A stretch of DNA of 64,000 nt, from contig NZ_BAFK01000005.1 of assembly GCF_000296695.1 (NCBI RefSeq), forward strand, positions 62,001-126,000, written 5' to 3'. Every line of letters begins with the position of its first letter. Within the stretch, counting starts at the first letter, position 1. The translations under genes and the position numbers were made by a program. Positions 18,138-27,292 of the stretch are shown here, one piece after another. Under the pieces are notes generated by a model. It searched no databases. It was not told the origin of the DNA and was given only the letters and a program-made list of their open reading frames with translations. The stretch comes from Rheinheimera nanhaiensis E407-8. Its GTDB lineage: Bacteria > Pseudomonadota > Gammaproteobacteria > Enterobacterales > Alteromonadaceae.

Positions 18138-18605
18138 TTACATCTGCGACTGCAGATAGTTGGGTAAGCCTAACAATTTAATCAGATTAAGTTGCTGCTC
18201 CAGCCAGTGGGCGTGATCCTGCTCGGTATCGTCCAGCAGTTGCTGCAGCATGGCACGGGTGACATAGTCCTGCTCACGCTCGCACAGTGCCATGGTTTGC
18301 TTTAGCAGTTTCTGTACCGCGTACTCTACGTTTAAGTCGTTTTGCAACATAGTCGGCACATCATGACCAACCTGTATCGCATCACGCTTGGTCATATCCG
18401 GCACACCTTCTAAAAAGATAATGCGCTCAATTAAGGCAGAAGCGTGGCCTTTTTCATCGTCAAACTCGTGGTCAATGCGCTCAAACAGCTTATGCAAGCC
18501 CCAGTCGTGGTACATGCGCGAGTGAATAAAATACTGATCCATCGCCGCCAGTTCATTGGCCAGCAGCACATTCAGTGCATCGATAATGGTTTTATTGCCT
18601 TTCAT
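18138..18605 (-). CDS. bfr: Bacterioferritin subunit: ferroxidase-competent, no haem ligand
   Basis: A 155-residue bacterioferritin. Compared with E. coli Bfr, the di-iron ligands are all present: Glu18, Glu51, His54, Glu94 and an ExxH pair at 128/131 (one-residue shift). The haem-binding Met52 is Lys. It therefore should oxidise Fe2+ but not bind haem. It directly follows the second bfr gene (TAAATG junction, no spacer), whose residues are the mirror image, so the two probably co-assemble into one 24-mer iron store. Confidence 0.9.
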   Translation of the reverse strand: MKGNKTIIDALNVLLANELAAMDQYFIHSRMYHDWGLHKLFERIDHEFDDEKGHASALIERIIFLEGVPDMTKRDAIQVGHDVPTMLQNDLNVEYAVQKLLKQTMALCEREQDYVTRAMLQQLLDDTEQDHAHWLEQQLNLIKLLGLPNYLQSQM

Positions 18606-19079
18606 TTATTCGCTCTCCAGCTGTGCCTGCAGATAATTACCCAGCCCCATCACACCAATCTGATGCTGCTGGGTTTCCAGCCAGTCTAAATGTTCTTCTT
18701 CGTATTCCAGTATTTCGGTAAGGATGTCACGGCTGACGTAATCCTGCTGGACTTCACACAGCGCAATAGCCTCACGCAGTAAGGGTAACTGGTCGGTCTG
18801 AAAATCCATATCACATTGCAGCATTTCCGGTGTATCTTCACCGATGCGCAATTTGCCCAGTGCCTGCAAATTGGGCAGGCCTTCCAGCATTAAAATACGC
18901 TCAATCAGCTCATCGGCCTGCTTCATATCTTTAATCGACTTCTTGTAGCAGACATCATTCAGTGCTTTTAAGCCCCAGTTTTTATAAATGCGGGCGTGTA
19001 AAAAATACTGATTTATCGAGGTAAGTTCTGCGGTTAGTACTTCGTTTAATTTTGACAGTACCTGTGGCTGGCCTTTCAT
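18606..19079 (-). CDS. bfr: Bacterioferritin subunit: haem-binding, ferroxidase-defective
   Basis: A 157-residue bacterioferritin, first gene of the pair. It keeps the haem ligand Met52, Glu18, Glu127 and His130 but has Asp51, Gln54 and Gln94 in place of Glu, His and Glu, so the di-iron centre is broken. Two-gene systems that split haem and ferroxidase functions are known in Neisseria and Pseudomonas relatives, where haem subunits help release iron. RBS AAGGTAG precedes the ATG; a Fur-like site lies about 100 bases upstream. Confidence 0.9.
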   Translation of the reverse strand: MKGQPQVLSKLNEVLTAELTSINQYFLHARIYKNWGLKALNDVCYKKSIKDMKQADELIERILMLEGLPNLQALGKLRIGEDTPEMLQCDMDFQTDQLPLLREAIALCEVQQDYVSRDILTEILEYEEEHLDWLETQQHQIGVMGLGNYLQAQLESE

Positions 19080-19175
19080 AATGCTACCTTATAGCTGCGG
19101 CGAAAAGATGGCATTAAGTGTAGACCAAAACCGCCATAATGACAAAATTATGTTTAAATTCAACACCATAACACT

Positions 19176-19194
19176 GATAACAATTCGCATTATT
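19176..19194. promoter_or_regulatory. Putative Fur-type box between bfr and the S10 peptidase
   Basis: GATAACAATTCGCATTATT matches the 19-base Fur consensus at about 13 positions. It lies in the 254-base divergent region, roughly 100 bases from the bfr start and 140 from the peptidase start. Confidence 0.45.
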
Positions 19195-19333
19195 AACCTG
19201 TTTCGCGTCAGCTTTTAACCACTGTATGAACCGCAGCGTTTTTCTGGCGGCTGACCGCAAGCCTTTTGTATTTTTGTGCTTTTTACGTTACACAGAGCAC
19301 TGAGCATAACAATAACGTCAGATCGGGGGAATA

Positions 19334-20836
19334 ATGAAATTCAGCACAGCTTTTGCGGTGTTGCTTCTGCTTGGCTGCACGCTGGTGCAGGCAACAGAGC
19401 GGCAGATTGAAATTGACAGCAAGGTGGTGACCGAACATAAAACGGAAGTCAAGGGTAAACGCTTTAGTTACAGCGCCACCACCGGCACCCAGCCGGTGTG
19501 GGATGATGAAGGTAACCCTACCGCCACGCTGTTTTATACCTATTATCAGCGCACTGATATTAAAGATCGCGCCAAACGCCCCTTGCTGATCTCCTTTAAT
19601 GGTGGCCCAGGCTCAGCCTCAGTGTGGATGCATGTCGCCTACACCGGCCCTAAAGTACTGAATGTTGATGACGAGGGCTACCCGCTGCAGCCTTATGGTG
19701 TAAAAACCAACCCTTACTCGGTGCTGGACGTGGCCGACATCGTGTTTGTTAACCCGGTAAATACCGGTTACTCACGGGTACTGCCGGGCAAAGATGGCAA
19801 AATGCCGGGCAAAGATCAGCAGCAAAAAATGTTTTTCGGTGTCAATGCCGATGTGAAATACCTGGCCGAATGGATTAATACCTTTGTAACCCGCAATGAG
19901 CGCTGGCAATCGCCGAAGTTTTTAATCGGTGAAAGTTATGGTACCACCCGTGTCTCCGGCCTGGCGCTGGCGCTGCAAAACCAGCAGTGGATGTACTTAA
20001 ACGGCGTGGTACTGGTGTCGCCCACAGACTTAGGCATCTCACGCGATGGCCCGGTAAAAGCGGCTAACCGCCTGCCGTATTTTGCGGCTACCGCCTGGTA
20101 CCACAACAAACTGGCCAGTGAGCTGCAGCAAAAAGATTTATACGACATTCTGCCTCAAGTAGAAGACTTTACGTTAAATCAGTACCTACCTGCCCTGGCT
20201 AAAGGTAATGCCATCAGTAGCGAGGAAAAGCAGCGTATCGCCAAGCAGGTGGCCAGCTATGCCGGTTTATCGCTGGAAGCGGTACTGCAAAACAACCTGG
20301 ATATTCCCACCAGTTACTTTTGGAAAGAGCTATTGCGTGACCGCGGCCAGACAGTAGGCCGCTTAGACTCACGCTATTTAGGTATTGATAAGCGCGACGC
20401 CGGGGAGCGGCCCGACTACAACGCAGAGCTGACCTCCTGGCTGCACTCGTTCACGCCAGCGATTAACCACTATATCCGCAACGAGCTGAACTATAAAACC
20501 GACATTAAATACAATATGTTTGGCCCGGTACACCCGTGGGACAGATCTGATGACAACACCGGCGAAAACCTGCGCCAGGCCATGGCGCAAAACCCCTATT
20601 TAAAGGTGCTTACGCAGTCGGGCTATTATGATGGTGCCACTAACTACTTCGATGGCAAATACAATATGTGGCAGTTAGACCCGAGCGGTAAAATGAAACA
20701 CCGCTTAAGTTTTAAAGGCTACCGTAGCGGCCATATGATGTACCTGCGCGCAGAAGATTTGCAAAAATCGAATGACGATTTGCGCGAATTTATCTTAGGC
20801 GCCCTGCCGGCAGCGGGCGTGGCGGCAAAGTATTAA
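19334..20836 (+). CDS. Exported serine carboxypeptidase (S10 family)
   Basis: A 500-residue protein with a signal peptide (about 1-20). The oxyanion motif NGGPGSA is at residues 89-95 and the catalytic elbow GESYGT at 199-204 (Ser201). Near the C-terminus YYDGATNYFD and YRSGHMMYL supply the Asp and His, as in carboxypeptidase Y. It removes C-terminal amino acids, probably in the periplasm or outside the cell, and fits the peptide-feeding style implied by the M16 and S9 enzymes nearby. GGGGGA lies upstream of the ATG and a strong terminator follows. Confidence 0.9.
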   Translation: MKFSTAFAVLLLLGCTLVQATERQIEIDSKVVTEHKTEVKGKRFSYSATTGTQPVWDDEGNPTATLFYTYYQRTDIKDRAKRPLLISFNGGPGSASVWMHVAYTGPKVLNVDDEGYPLQPYGVKTNPYSVLDVADIVFVNPVNTGYSRVLPGKDGKMPGKDQQQKMFFGVNADVKYLAEWINTFVTRNERWQSPKFLIGESYGTTRVSGLALALQNQQWMYLNGVVLVSPTDLGISRDGPVKAANRLPYFAATAWYHNKLASELQQKDLYDILPQVEDFTLNQYLPALAKGNAISSEEKQRIAKQVASYAGLSLEAVLQNNLDIPTSYFWKELLRDRGQTVGRLDSRYLGIDKRDAGERPDYNAELTSWLHSFTPAINHYIRNELNYKTDIKYNMFGPVHPWDRSDDNTGENLRQAMAQNPYLKVLTQSGYYDGATNYFDGKYNMWQLDPSGKMKHRLSFKGYRSGHMMYLRAEDLQKSNDDLREFILGALPAAGVAAKY

Positions 20837-20853
20837 GCCTGGTTTACCGATAA

Positions 20854-20882
20854 AAATCCCCGGACAAGCCGGGGATTTTTTT
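20854..20882 (+). terminator. Rho-independent terminator after the S10 peptidase
   Basis: A 10-bp stem, AAATCCCCGG (20854-20863) with CCGGGGATTT (20869-20878), is followed by a T run. Confidence 0.9.
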
Positions 20883-21012
20883 ACCCGCCATCCGGCGCAG
20901 TTTCAGTAGCGCCGCCGTTATACCACCCGCAAAAGCAAGCGCAGCACAGAGTTACCGGCAAAGGCCGGCAATGCCAGCAGGGTTAGCCCCACTGCCGGCT
21001 ATCTTGTACAGG

Positions 21013-22011
21013 CTAATCTTTTTGCTGTTTATCTTTAGCCGGGCTACCCGGTACCCACCAGGCCTTGGTTTCTGCCGGTGCCTGCCCGGCTGACGTGCCG
21101 CGGGTTTTAAGTAGTGATATTGCCATTGAACCACCAATTAACACCGCGGTTATCAATAACGCAATTTCAGTTGGGATCACTTTCTGGCCAAAATAGGCGT
21201 TCAAAATCATCTTGCTGCCTACCACCATCAGCACCAGCGATAAGCCGTATTTCAGATAATGGAAGCGGTGAATAATCCCCACCAGAGCAAAATACAAGGC
21301 GCGCAGCCCCAGAATGGCAAACACATTAGCGGTGTAGACAATAAAAGGATCGGTCGTGATGGCGAAGATGGCCGGGATAGAATCCAGCGCAAACACCAAA
21401 TCGGTCAGCTCAACCAACACCAGCACAATAAACAGTGGTGTCATATAGAGCAAACCCTGGCGGCGGACAAAAAACCGATCTCCTTCAAACCCCTCTGTGA
21501 CGCGAAAGCGGCGGCGCATAAACAGCACTATGCGGTTATTCTCCATATCGGGTTCTTGCCCAACCGCAATCAGCATTTTCGCGCCGGTAATAATTAAGAA
21601 GGCACCAAACAGATAAATGATCCAGTGGAAGGCTTCAATCAGGCTGGCCCCGACAAAGATCAGGCTGCCGCGCATAATAAGCGCACCAATAATGCCCCAG
21701 AACAATACCTTGTACTGGTATTTTGGCGGTACGGAGAAGTGCATAAACACCAATAAAAACACAAAGATGTTATCGACACTGAGGCTTTTTTCAATCAGAT
21801 AACCGGTAACAAACTGATAGCCGCTCTCGGCGCCCATAAAATGAAAGACGCCGGCGGCAAACAGCATAGCCAGCACCACATAAGCCAGACTAAGCCAGAG
21901 CGCCTCTTGCACCGAAATTTCTTTTGCGCTGCGGTGCAACACGCCCAGGTCGAATGCCAATAGCGCCAACACAAACAGGTTGAACCCCAGCCAGGCCCAC
22001 AACATATCCAT
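21013..22011 (-). CDS. TerC-family membrane protein (Alx-like)
   Basis: A 332-residue protein with about eight to nine TM helices. The segment EKSLSVDNIFVFLLVF and later VELTDLVFALDSIPAIFAITTDPFIVYTAN hold the conserved acidic intramembrane residues of TerC/Alx proteins, which export Mn2+ or related cations. It starts 39 bases after the PerM-like gene upstream on the same strand, so the two are likely cotranscribed. I see no room for an alx-type pH-responsive leader in that short gap. Confidence 0.88.
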   Translation of the reverse strand: MDMLWAWLGFNLFVLALLAFDLGVLHRSAKEISVQEALWLSLAYVVLAMLFAAGVFHFMGAESGYQFVTGYLIEKSLSVDNIFVFLLVFMHFSVPPKYQYKVLFWGIIGALIMRGSLIFVGASLIEAFHWIIYLFGAFLIITGAKMLIAVGQEPDMENNRIVLFMRRRFRVTEGFEGDRFFVRRQGLLYMTPLFIVLVLVELTDLVFALDSIPAIFAITTDPFIVYTANVFAILGLRALYFALVGIIHRFHYLKYGLSLVLMVVGSKMILNAYFGQKVIPTEIALLITAVLIGGSMAISLLKTRGTSAGQAPAETKAWWVPGSPAKDKQQKD

Positions 22012-22050
22012 TTAACTGTCCCCTTAGATCATGGCGTTAGCGCCGGCGCT

Positions 22051-23148
22051 TTATGCTTGTTCCTGCTGTACTGCCACAGATGGCGGTGGCTCGGCTTGTC
22101 GTATTTCCTCTCGCAGCCATTCACGCCACATGGCCACCAACAATGCCATCAGCACCGGGCCCACGAACAAACCAACCAGCCCCATGGTTTTTACGCCGCC
22201 AATTAAGCCGAAAAAGGTCGGTAAAAATGGCAGTTTAATCGGCCCGCCTACCAGCGCTGGCCGAATGGTTTTATCGACAATAAACAACTCAGTGCTGCCC
22301 CAGATAAACAAACCGATACCGGCGGTTAAATCACCGGTGCCGACCAGATACAGTGAAATCAGCGTAAAGGCCAGGGGGGCGCCGCCGGGGATCAGCGCCA
22401 TAAAAGCGGTTAACACGCCAAATGCCACTGGCGAGGGCACACCGGCAATCCAGTAGGCTACGCCCAGCACTATGCCTTCACCAATAGCGATAACTGTCAT
22501 GCCCATCACGGTTGCACTCACCGTGGCCGGCACCACGCGGGAAAACCGCTGCCAGCGGCTGGGTAGAATACGCTCGCCGACGCTGTCCAGCTGCGCCGCC
22601 AGGATATCGCCGTCTTTGTACAGAAAAAACAGCGTGATAAGCATAAACAGTAACGTCAGGACAAAACCCATGGTGTGCCAACCCAGCATCAGCGCCCAGC
22701 GCGAGATACCACTTAAGTGCTCACCGCTGACTACGCTGATAATATGGCCAAGCTCATTCGGTTTGCTCAAATGTTGTTGCCACTGCTCAGCCAGCCAGTT
22801 GCCCGCGCCGGGTAAATCAGCTATCCACTGCGGTACCGCAGCACCGTGCTGATTTGCCCACACCAACCACTGCACCCAGGCCTTTACCTCTTGTATGGCA
22901 TAGGAAAACACCAGTGTCAGCGGGATCACCAGAACAATAATAATGGTGAGTAGTGCCAGGCTGGCAGCCCAGGTATTGCTGCCATGACAGCGACGCAACA
23001 AACGTTGATACAAGGGCCAGCTGGCAAAGCAAATGATCAGTGCCGCCAGCACGGGCACCAGAAAGCCGATAAAAAAGAACACGCCAGCGGCCAGGATCAG
23101 CAGCAGTAAGGTGCGGCTGATAGCAACGTTGCTGAAAATTTGTGACAT
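22051..23148 (-). CDS. AI-2E/PerM-family transporter (YdiK-like)
   Basis: A 365-residue protein with about eight TM helices in the 2+1+5 layout of the family: two helices at the start, a hydrophilic loop rich in Trp (WVQWLVWANQHG), then a helical bundle ending GLVGLFVGPVLMALLVAMWREWL. Members have been linked to autoinducer-2 export, Na+/H+ exchange or other solutes; family membership does not fix the cargo. First gene of a likely two-gene unit with the TerC homologue. Confidence 0.85.
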   Translation of the reverse strand: MSQIFSNVAISRTLLLLILAAGVFFFIGFLVPVLAALIICFASWPLYQRLLRRCHGSNTWAASLALLTIIIVLVIPLTLVFSYAIQEVKAWVQWLVWANQHGAAVPQWIADLPGAGNWLAEQWQQHLSKPNELGHIISVVSGEHLSGISRWALMLGWHTMGFVLTLLFMLITLFFLYKDGDILAAQLDSVGERILPSRWQRFSRVVPATVSATVMGMTVIAIGEGIVLGVAYWIAGVPSPVAFGVLTAFMALIPGGAPLAFTLISLYLVGTGDLTAGIGLFIWGSTELFIVDKTIRPALVGGPIKLPFLPTFFGLIGGVKTMGLVGLFVGPVLMALLVAMWREWLREEIRQAEPPPSVAVQQEQA

Positions 23149-23285
23149 AAAGCCCCAGCTCCTGCCGACACGGCACAGCCCTTAAAGACTGGCTTAGGGT
23201 TGCATTATCGCTCGGTTTAATCAAGCCGGCCTGCCACAGATTTTTTTATAAGGTGTACAGAAGCACCAAGAGTGTTGGATATAAA

Positions 23286-23308
23286 AAACCGGGCTTGATG
23301 CCCGGTTT
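23286..23308 (-). terminator. Rho-independent terminator after the S9 oligopeptidase
   Basis: A 9-bp stem, AAACCGGGC (23286-23294) with GCCCGGTTT (23300-23308), is followed by TTT on the minus strand. Confidence 0.8.
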
Positions 23309-23329
23309 AGTCTGCGCGGCTGTTAGGCC

Positions 23330-25450
23330 TTATTGGTTAATACCAAGTAGGTTCAGAATAAAAGCATATTCCTCAGCAATTTGTGCCTGACGGGCAAAAC
23401 GACCGGATTTACCGCCGTGGCCGGCTTCCATGGTGGTTTTAAACAGCAGTGGGTTATTGTCGGTTTTGTGGGTGCGCAGTTTGGCAACCCATTTGGCCGG
23501 TTCGAAATACTGTACTTGCGAGTCATGCAGGCCGGTAGTCACCAGCATGGCCGGGTAGTTCTGCTTGCTTATCTGATCATAAGGCGAGTACGACAGCATA
23601 TAGTCATAATAAGCCTTTTGCTTCGGGTTACCCCATTCGTCAAACTCGTTGGTGGTAAGCGGTATGCTTTCATCCAGCATAGTGGTCACCACATCAACAA
23701 AAGGTACATGCGCCACCAGGCCTCGGTATTTCTCTGGTGCCATATTGGCTACTGCGCCCATTAACAAGCCGCCGGCACTGCCACCCATACCAAACACTTT
23801 ATCTTTCGCCGCATAGTTGTTGGCAACCAGATAGTCTGTCACATCAATGTAGTCGGTAAAGGTATTGATTTTTTTCAGCAGCTTGCCGTCTTCATACCAG
23901 TGCCGGCCCATTTCCTGGCCACCACGAATATGGGCAATGGCAAACACAAAGCCACGGTCAACCAATGACAGCACGGTAGAGCGGAAAAACGGGTCCATAG
24001 AAAACCCATAAGAGCCATAGGCATACTGGTATAGCGGCGCTGTGCCATCGCGCTTAAAGTCTTTTTTGTACAACAAGGACACCGGCACTTTTACGCCATC
24101 ACGCGCTGTGGCCCATACCCGGTCAGTGGCGTAGTTATTCTTGTCAAAGCCGCCCGGCACTTCCGTTTGCTTTAACAGGGTTTTCTCGCCGGTTTGCATA
24201 TTCAGCTGATACACACTGGCGGGCGTGGTCAGTGAGGTGTAAGTGTAACGCAGCAGGTTGGTGTTTTGCTCAACGTTTACCTCAAAGCCCGCCACATAGG
24301 CAGCTTCATCTGAGGCCACGTAGGAAGCGTTATCCGGCGCCGCCCAGGGCATTATTTTAATGCGACGCAGGCCGTCGCTACGCTCGTTAATGGCCAGATA
24401 ATCGCTAAAGGCTTTAAAGCTTTCAATAAATACGCTGTCGCTGTGAGCAATAAGCGGCTGCCAGTTATTGCGATCGCCGATCTTGTCTGCCGCTACGCTC
24501 ATCATGCGGTAGTTCGGGGCCTGCCAGTCGGTTTGAATGATCCAGCGGCCATTAACATGGTCAGCACTGTACTTGATGTCGCGTTGACGCGGCGCCAGCA
24601 CACGGAACTGGCTGTCGGGCCTGGAGGCATCCTGCACCTGCATTTCGCTTGAGACCGTGCTGCTGCTGTAGATCACCACATAGTTGCCGTCAGTGGTGTT
24701 GCCCACGCCCATATAAAAACTGTTGTCTTTTTCTTCATACACCGTTTTGGCGCTGGCAGGGGTTTGCCCCAACTGATGTTGCAGCACCTGGGTACTAAGC
24801 AGCGTAACCGGATCGTTCTTCACCGCATACAGGGTTTTGCTGTCTTTCGCCCAGGCGATACTGGCAGATAAACCGGTTAATACATCAGGTAAATCCTGGC
24901 CGGTACGCAAATCACGGACTTTCAGTGTGTACTGCCGCCGGCCACTGTCATCCTCCATGTAAGCTACCAGATTTTGATCCGGGCTCACCTGCCAGTTAGC
25001 CACGGCATAGTAGCTTTTGCCTTTAGCCAGCTCGTTAACATCCAGCAGCACTTGCTCAGTGCCGTCTTTTAACGCTTTGCGTAAGTAGATTGGGTACTCT
25101 TTACCTGCTTCGACCCGGCTGTAATAGCTGTAATCGCCCTTGGTATAAGGTACTGAGCTGTCATCCTGCTTAATACGGCCGATAATTTCGCTGGTCAGTT
25201 TGTCGGTCAGCGCCTGATAGCCAGCGGCATACTGGTCGGCATAGGCGTTTTCGCGGTGCAGGTAATCCAGTACAGTTGGCGAGCTGCGGCTGTCGTCACG
25301 CAGCCAATAGTAAGGGTCTTGCCGGTCGCCGTGCGGTGATTTCACAGTATAAGGTTGTTGCACCGCCAGCGGGGCGCTAAGATCAGCGGCTAATAAGGCA
25401 CTGCCAAACAGGCTGCTGCAAAGCAGTAGCGCTATTGCGTGTTTTTGCAT
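23330..25450 (-). CDS. Exported oligopeptidase B-like S9 peptidase
   Basis: A 706-residue prolyl-oligopeptidase-family enzyme with a signal peptide (about 1-22). An N-terminal helix region (DPYYWLRDD) is followed by a seven-blade propeller and a C-terminal hydrolase domain. The nucleophile is in GMGGSAGGLLMG, the Asp in GLHDSQVQYFEPAKW and the His in MEAGHGGKSGR. The layout matches oligopeptidase B (cleaves after Lys/Arg), but the signal peptide places it outside the cytoplasm, unlike E. coli PtrB. RBS AGGAG. Confidence 0.9.
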   Translation of the reverse strand: MQKHAIALLLCSSLFGSALLAADLSAPLAVQQPYTVKSPHGDRQDPYYWLRDDSRSSPTVLDYLHRENAYADQYAAGYQALTDKLTSEIIGRIKQDDSSVPYTKGDYSYYSRVEAGKEYPIYLRKALKDGTEQVLLDVNELAKGKSYYAVANWQVSPDQNLVAYMEDDSGRRQYTLKVRDLRTGQDLPDVLTGLSASIAWAKDSKTLYAVKNDPVTLLSTQVLQHQLGQTPASAKTVYEEKDNSFYMGVGNTTDGNYVVIYSSSTVSSEMQVQDASRPDSQFRVLAPRQRDIKYSADHVNGRWIIQTDWQAPNYRMMSVAADKIGDRNNWQPLIAHSDSVFIESFKAFSDYLAINERSDGLRRIKIMPWAAPDNASYVASDEAAYVAGFEVNVEQNTNLLRYTYTSLTTPASVYQLNMQTGEKTLLKQTEVPGGFDKNNYATDRVWATARDGVKVPVSLLYKKDFKRDGTAPLYQYAYGSYGFSMDPFFRSTVLSLVDRGFVFAIAHIRGGQEMGRHWYEDGKLLKKINTFTDYIDVTDYLVANNYAAKDKVFGMGGSAGGLLMGAVANMAPEKYRGLVAHVPFVDVVTTMLDESIPLTTNEFDEWGNPKQKAYYDYMLSYSPYDQISKQNYPAMLVTTGLHDSQVQYFEPAKWVAKLRTHKTDNNPLLFKTTMEAGHGGKSGRFARQAQIAEEYAFILNLLGINQ

Positions 25451-25649
25451 TGTTCTGTTCTCCTAAAAACGTCTTACCAAAATTAACATAAAGCTTACAG
25501 TGTCACTATGTTGGCCGCAGCAAAGCAGCGGAAAAAAGTGTAAGCGGGTGTGTGCAAAGTGGGTTTTAACCGCTTGTTTAGCGGGCACTATTCACAAATG
25601 GCGCAAACTGGGCTATTACTATCAGGCTAAGTTTATAAAGGAAAACAAG
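25451..25649. other. Divergent promoter region, no gene seen
   Basis: The 199 bases between the S9 peptidase and the small HTH gene should hold both promoters. The HTH frame stays open through it, but that extension lacks a ribosome-binding site and looks non-coding. Confidence 0.5.
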
Positions 25650-25832
25650 ATGGCATTAATGACAGTGGATCAGGTAGCAGAATTTTTAGGCGTGCAGGCA
25701 ATACGGGTTGAGCGGCTGGCGCGGGAGAACTTGCTGGTACCGGCAGATAAAGACAGCAATGGCAAACCGATGTTTGATGCTGAGGACGTAAAGCGCTACA
25801 AAACCCTGGCAGAGCGGCTGGGCGGCTTATAA
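25650..25832 (+). CDS. Small helix-turn-helix protein (excisionase/MerR-like)
   Basis: Sixty residues from the ATG at 25650, chosen because AAAGGA lies 8 bases upstream; the frame stays open to 25500 but without an RBS. The start MTVDQVAEFLGVQAIRVERLAREN and the wing-like KPMFDAEDVKRYK follow the excisionase/MerR N-terminal DNA-binding layout. There is no dimerisation tail. It may be a small regulator. Its stop overlaps the convergent ThiK gene by six bases, which could cause antisense interference. Confidence 0.7.
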   Translation: MALMTVDQVAEFLGVQAIRVERLARENLLVPADKDSNGKPMFDAEDVKRYKTLAERLGGL

Positions 25833-26711
25833 CGGCCTTGCTGCGTTGGCCTGCATCAGCGTGGTTAAACAGCGCTGCCAATGCAGCGCCTGCGCTGTGG
25901 TATCTGGCCGCGACAGGTACCATAACCAACAAAACCCACTGTATAACTGCCTGGCCCAGGGCAGTTTTTGCTCGAGCATTGGCAAAAGCTCCGGTACACC
26001 GCGCTGTGCTACATACTCTTCTAGCAGTGCCTGTGCCTCCACCTCAGTTAACGTGAAATGCAAACTGATGGCGGCTAAATCCAGGCTGCTGTCCGCGCGC
26101 TGACTGTACTCAAAGTCGAGCAACCACAGTCTGTGGTTGGCATACAGTAAGTTACCGGCGTGCAAATCCAGATGACACAATACCGTATCAGCGCTTAGCT
26201 GGTGTAACTGCACAGCCGCCTGCTGCAACTGGCGCACCAAGCCCGGCTCTGGCGTTACTGCTGCTGGTAATGCCTGCACCAGTTGCTGCAGGTATTGGCC
26301 ACAATCGAGCTCGGCACTTTGTACCGCTAACTGATGGTAAGCCGCCAGGGCCCGCACTAAAGCGCTGCGGCCATGCTGCTGATAATCAAAGGGCACACCA
26401 TCAGCGATATAGTCGCTTAACATCAGCTGATAATGATTATTTAAACACAGCGGCGCCGGTGCTAAACCTCTGGCTGCGGCGGCATGTTGACAGCGCAGCT
26501 CCTGCTGGCGACAGATAACCGAGTCGGCCGGATAGCAGCGCAGCACATAGTGGCCTCTGGCGGTTTTTACATAGTAACTTTGGTTACTCTCGCCATGCGA
26601 TAAGGCGGCAAATTTCAGCACGGGCTGGTCAACAAAAAACTCCAGCTGCTGACACAGCCGCCTTAAGTGCTCAAGCTCACTGCCGGTTGCTGCTGATAGT
26701 GACTGCGCCAA
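25827..26711 (-). CDS. Thiamine kinase-like phosphotransferase (ThiK/CotH-APH fold)
   Basis: About 294 residues of the aminoglycoside/choline phosphotransferase fold. LCHLDLHAGNLL is the catalytic loop (HxDxxxxN) and LWLLDFEYSQR the Mg2+-binding Asp. Being last in a TPP-riboswitch operon points to thiamine phosphorylation during salvage. The start is uncertain: no ATG fits. The TTG at 26711 overlaps pnuT by 49 bases and lacks a clear RBS; a GTG about 31 codons downstream would trim the first strand. Translational coupling to pnuT is likely. Confidence 0.75.
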   Translation of the reverse strand: MAQSLSAATGSELEHLRRLCQQLEFFVDQPVLKFAALSHGESNQSYYVKTARGHYVLRCYPADSVICRQQELRCQHAAAARGLAPAPLCLNNHYQLMLSDYIADGVPFDYQQHGRSALVRALAAYHQLAVQSAELDCGQYLQQLVQALPAAVTPEPGLVRQLQQAAVQLHQLSADTVLCHLDLHAGNLLYANHRLWLLDFEYSQRADSSLDLAAISLHFTLTEVEAQALLEEYVAQRGVPELLPMLEQKLPWARQLYSGFCWLWYLSRPDTTAQALHWQRCLTTLMQANAARPL

Positions 26712-27292
26712 ATAAAGTACCCAACAATTGCAATAATGGTATACAGCATAAACAAGCCGGTTAAGAAATACAGGTGTTTTTGCGCATAAACATAAATCGA
26801 CACCGCATCTATTACCACCCAGTACAACCAGTTCGACACCAGTTTACGTGCTACCAGCCAGGTGGCCATCACGCTGAACATGGTGGTTTGCGCATCAATA
26901 TAAGCAAAGTCAGCCTGCGTATAACCCGCCATAAAGGCACCCAAAGCCAGGCCCGCCAAGGCCGTCAGACCAATGAGCACCGCATGGCGCTGCCAGCGCC
27001 ACTCATACACCGGGCCCCGCTCGGCTGCGCTGCACTGTTGCAGCTGTCGCCAGCGCCACCAGCCATACAGCGCCATAGCGGCGTAATAAAGCTGCAACAA
27101 GGCGTCAGACAATAAGGCCGACTGCCACATCACATGGGTAAATAAAATGGTGCTTAACAGCGCTGCCGGCCAGCACCACAGGCTTTGCCTGAGTGCCAGC
27201 ACCACATAAGCCAGCGCCAGCACAGTCGCAATAAGCTCGATGCTGTGCATCAGCTGCCACTGCGCTATAGCCTGGCTTAACAGCTGATTCAT
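26663..27292 (-). CDS. pnuT: PnuC-family vitamin transporter, thiamine type (PnuT)
   Basis: A 209-residue protein with about seven TM helices. It has the PnuC hallmarks: an early LLSTILFTHV-like helix, LYYAAMALYGWWRWRQ, and a C-terminal NWLYWVVIDAVSIYVYAQKHLYFL (in part). PnuC proteins take up nicotinamide riboside by facilitated diffusion; homologues behind TPP riboswitches are PnuT, thiamine carriers whose cargo is trapped by a kinase, here the next gene. Its ATG overlaps the upstream YkoF-like gene by four bases. Confidence 0.85.
   Translation of the reverse strand: MNQLLSQAIAQWQLMHSIELIATVLALAYVVLALRQSLWCWPAALLSTILFTHVMWQSALLSDALLQLYYAAMALYGWWRWRQLQQCSAAERGPVYEWRWQRHAVLIGLTALAGLALGAFMAGYTQADFAYIDAQTTMFSVMATWLVARKLVSNWLYWVVIDAVSIYVYAQKHLYFLTGLFMLYTIIAIVGYFIWRSHYQQQPAVSLST

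Noticed and set aside
21013..22050. PRE/yybP-ykoY-type manganese or pH riboswitch before the TerC gene
   Set aside because: Only 39 bases separate it from the upstream gene on the same strand; there is no room and no consensus.
25500..25649. N-terminal extension of the small HTH protein
   Set aside because: The frame is open but has no RBS, while the internal ATG at 25650 has AAAGGA and begins the HTH domain directly.
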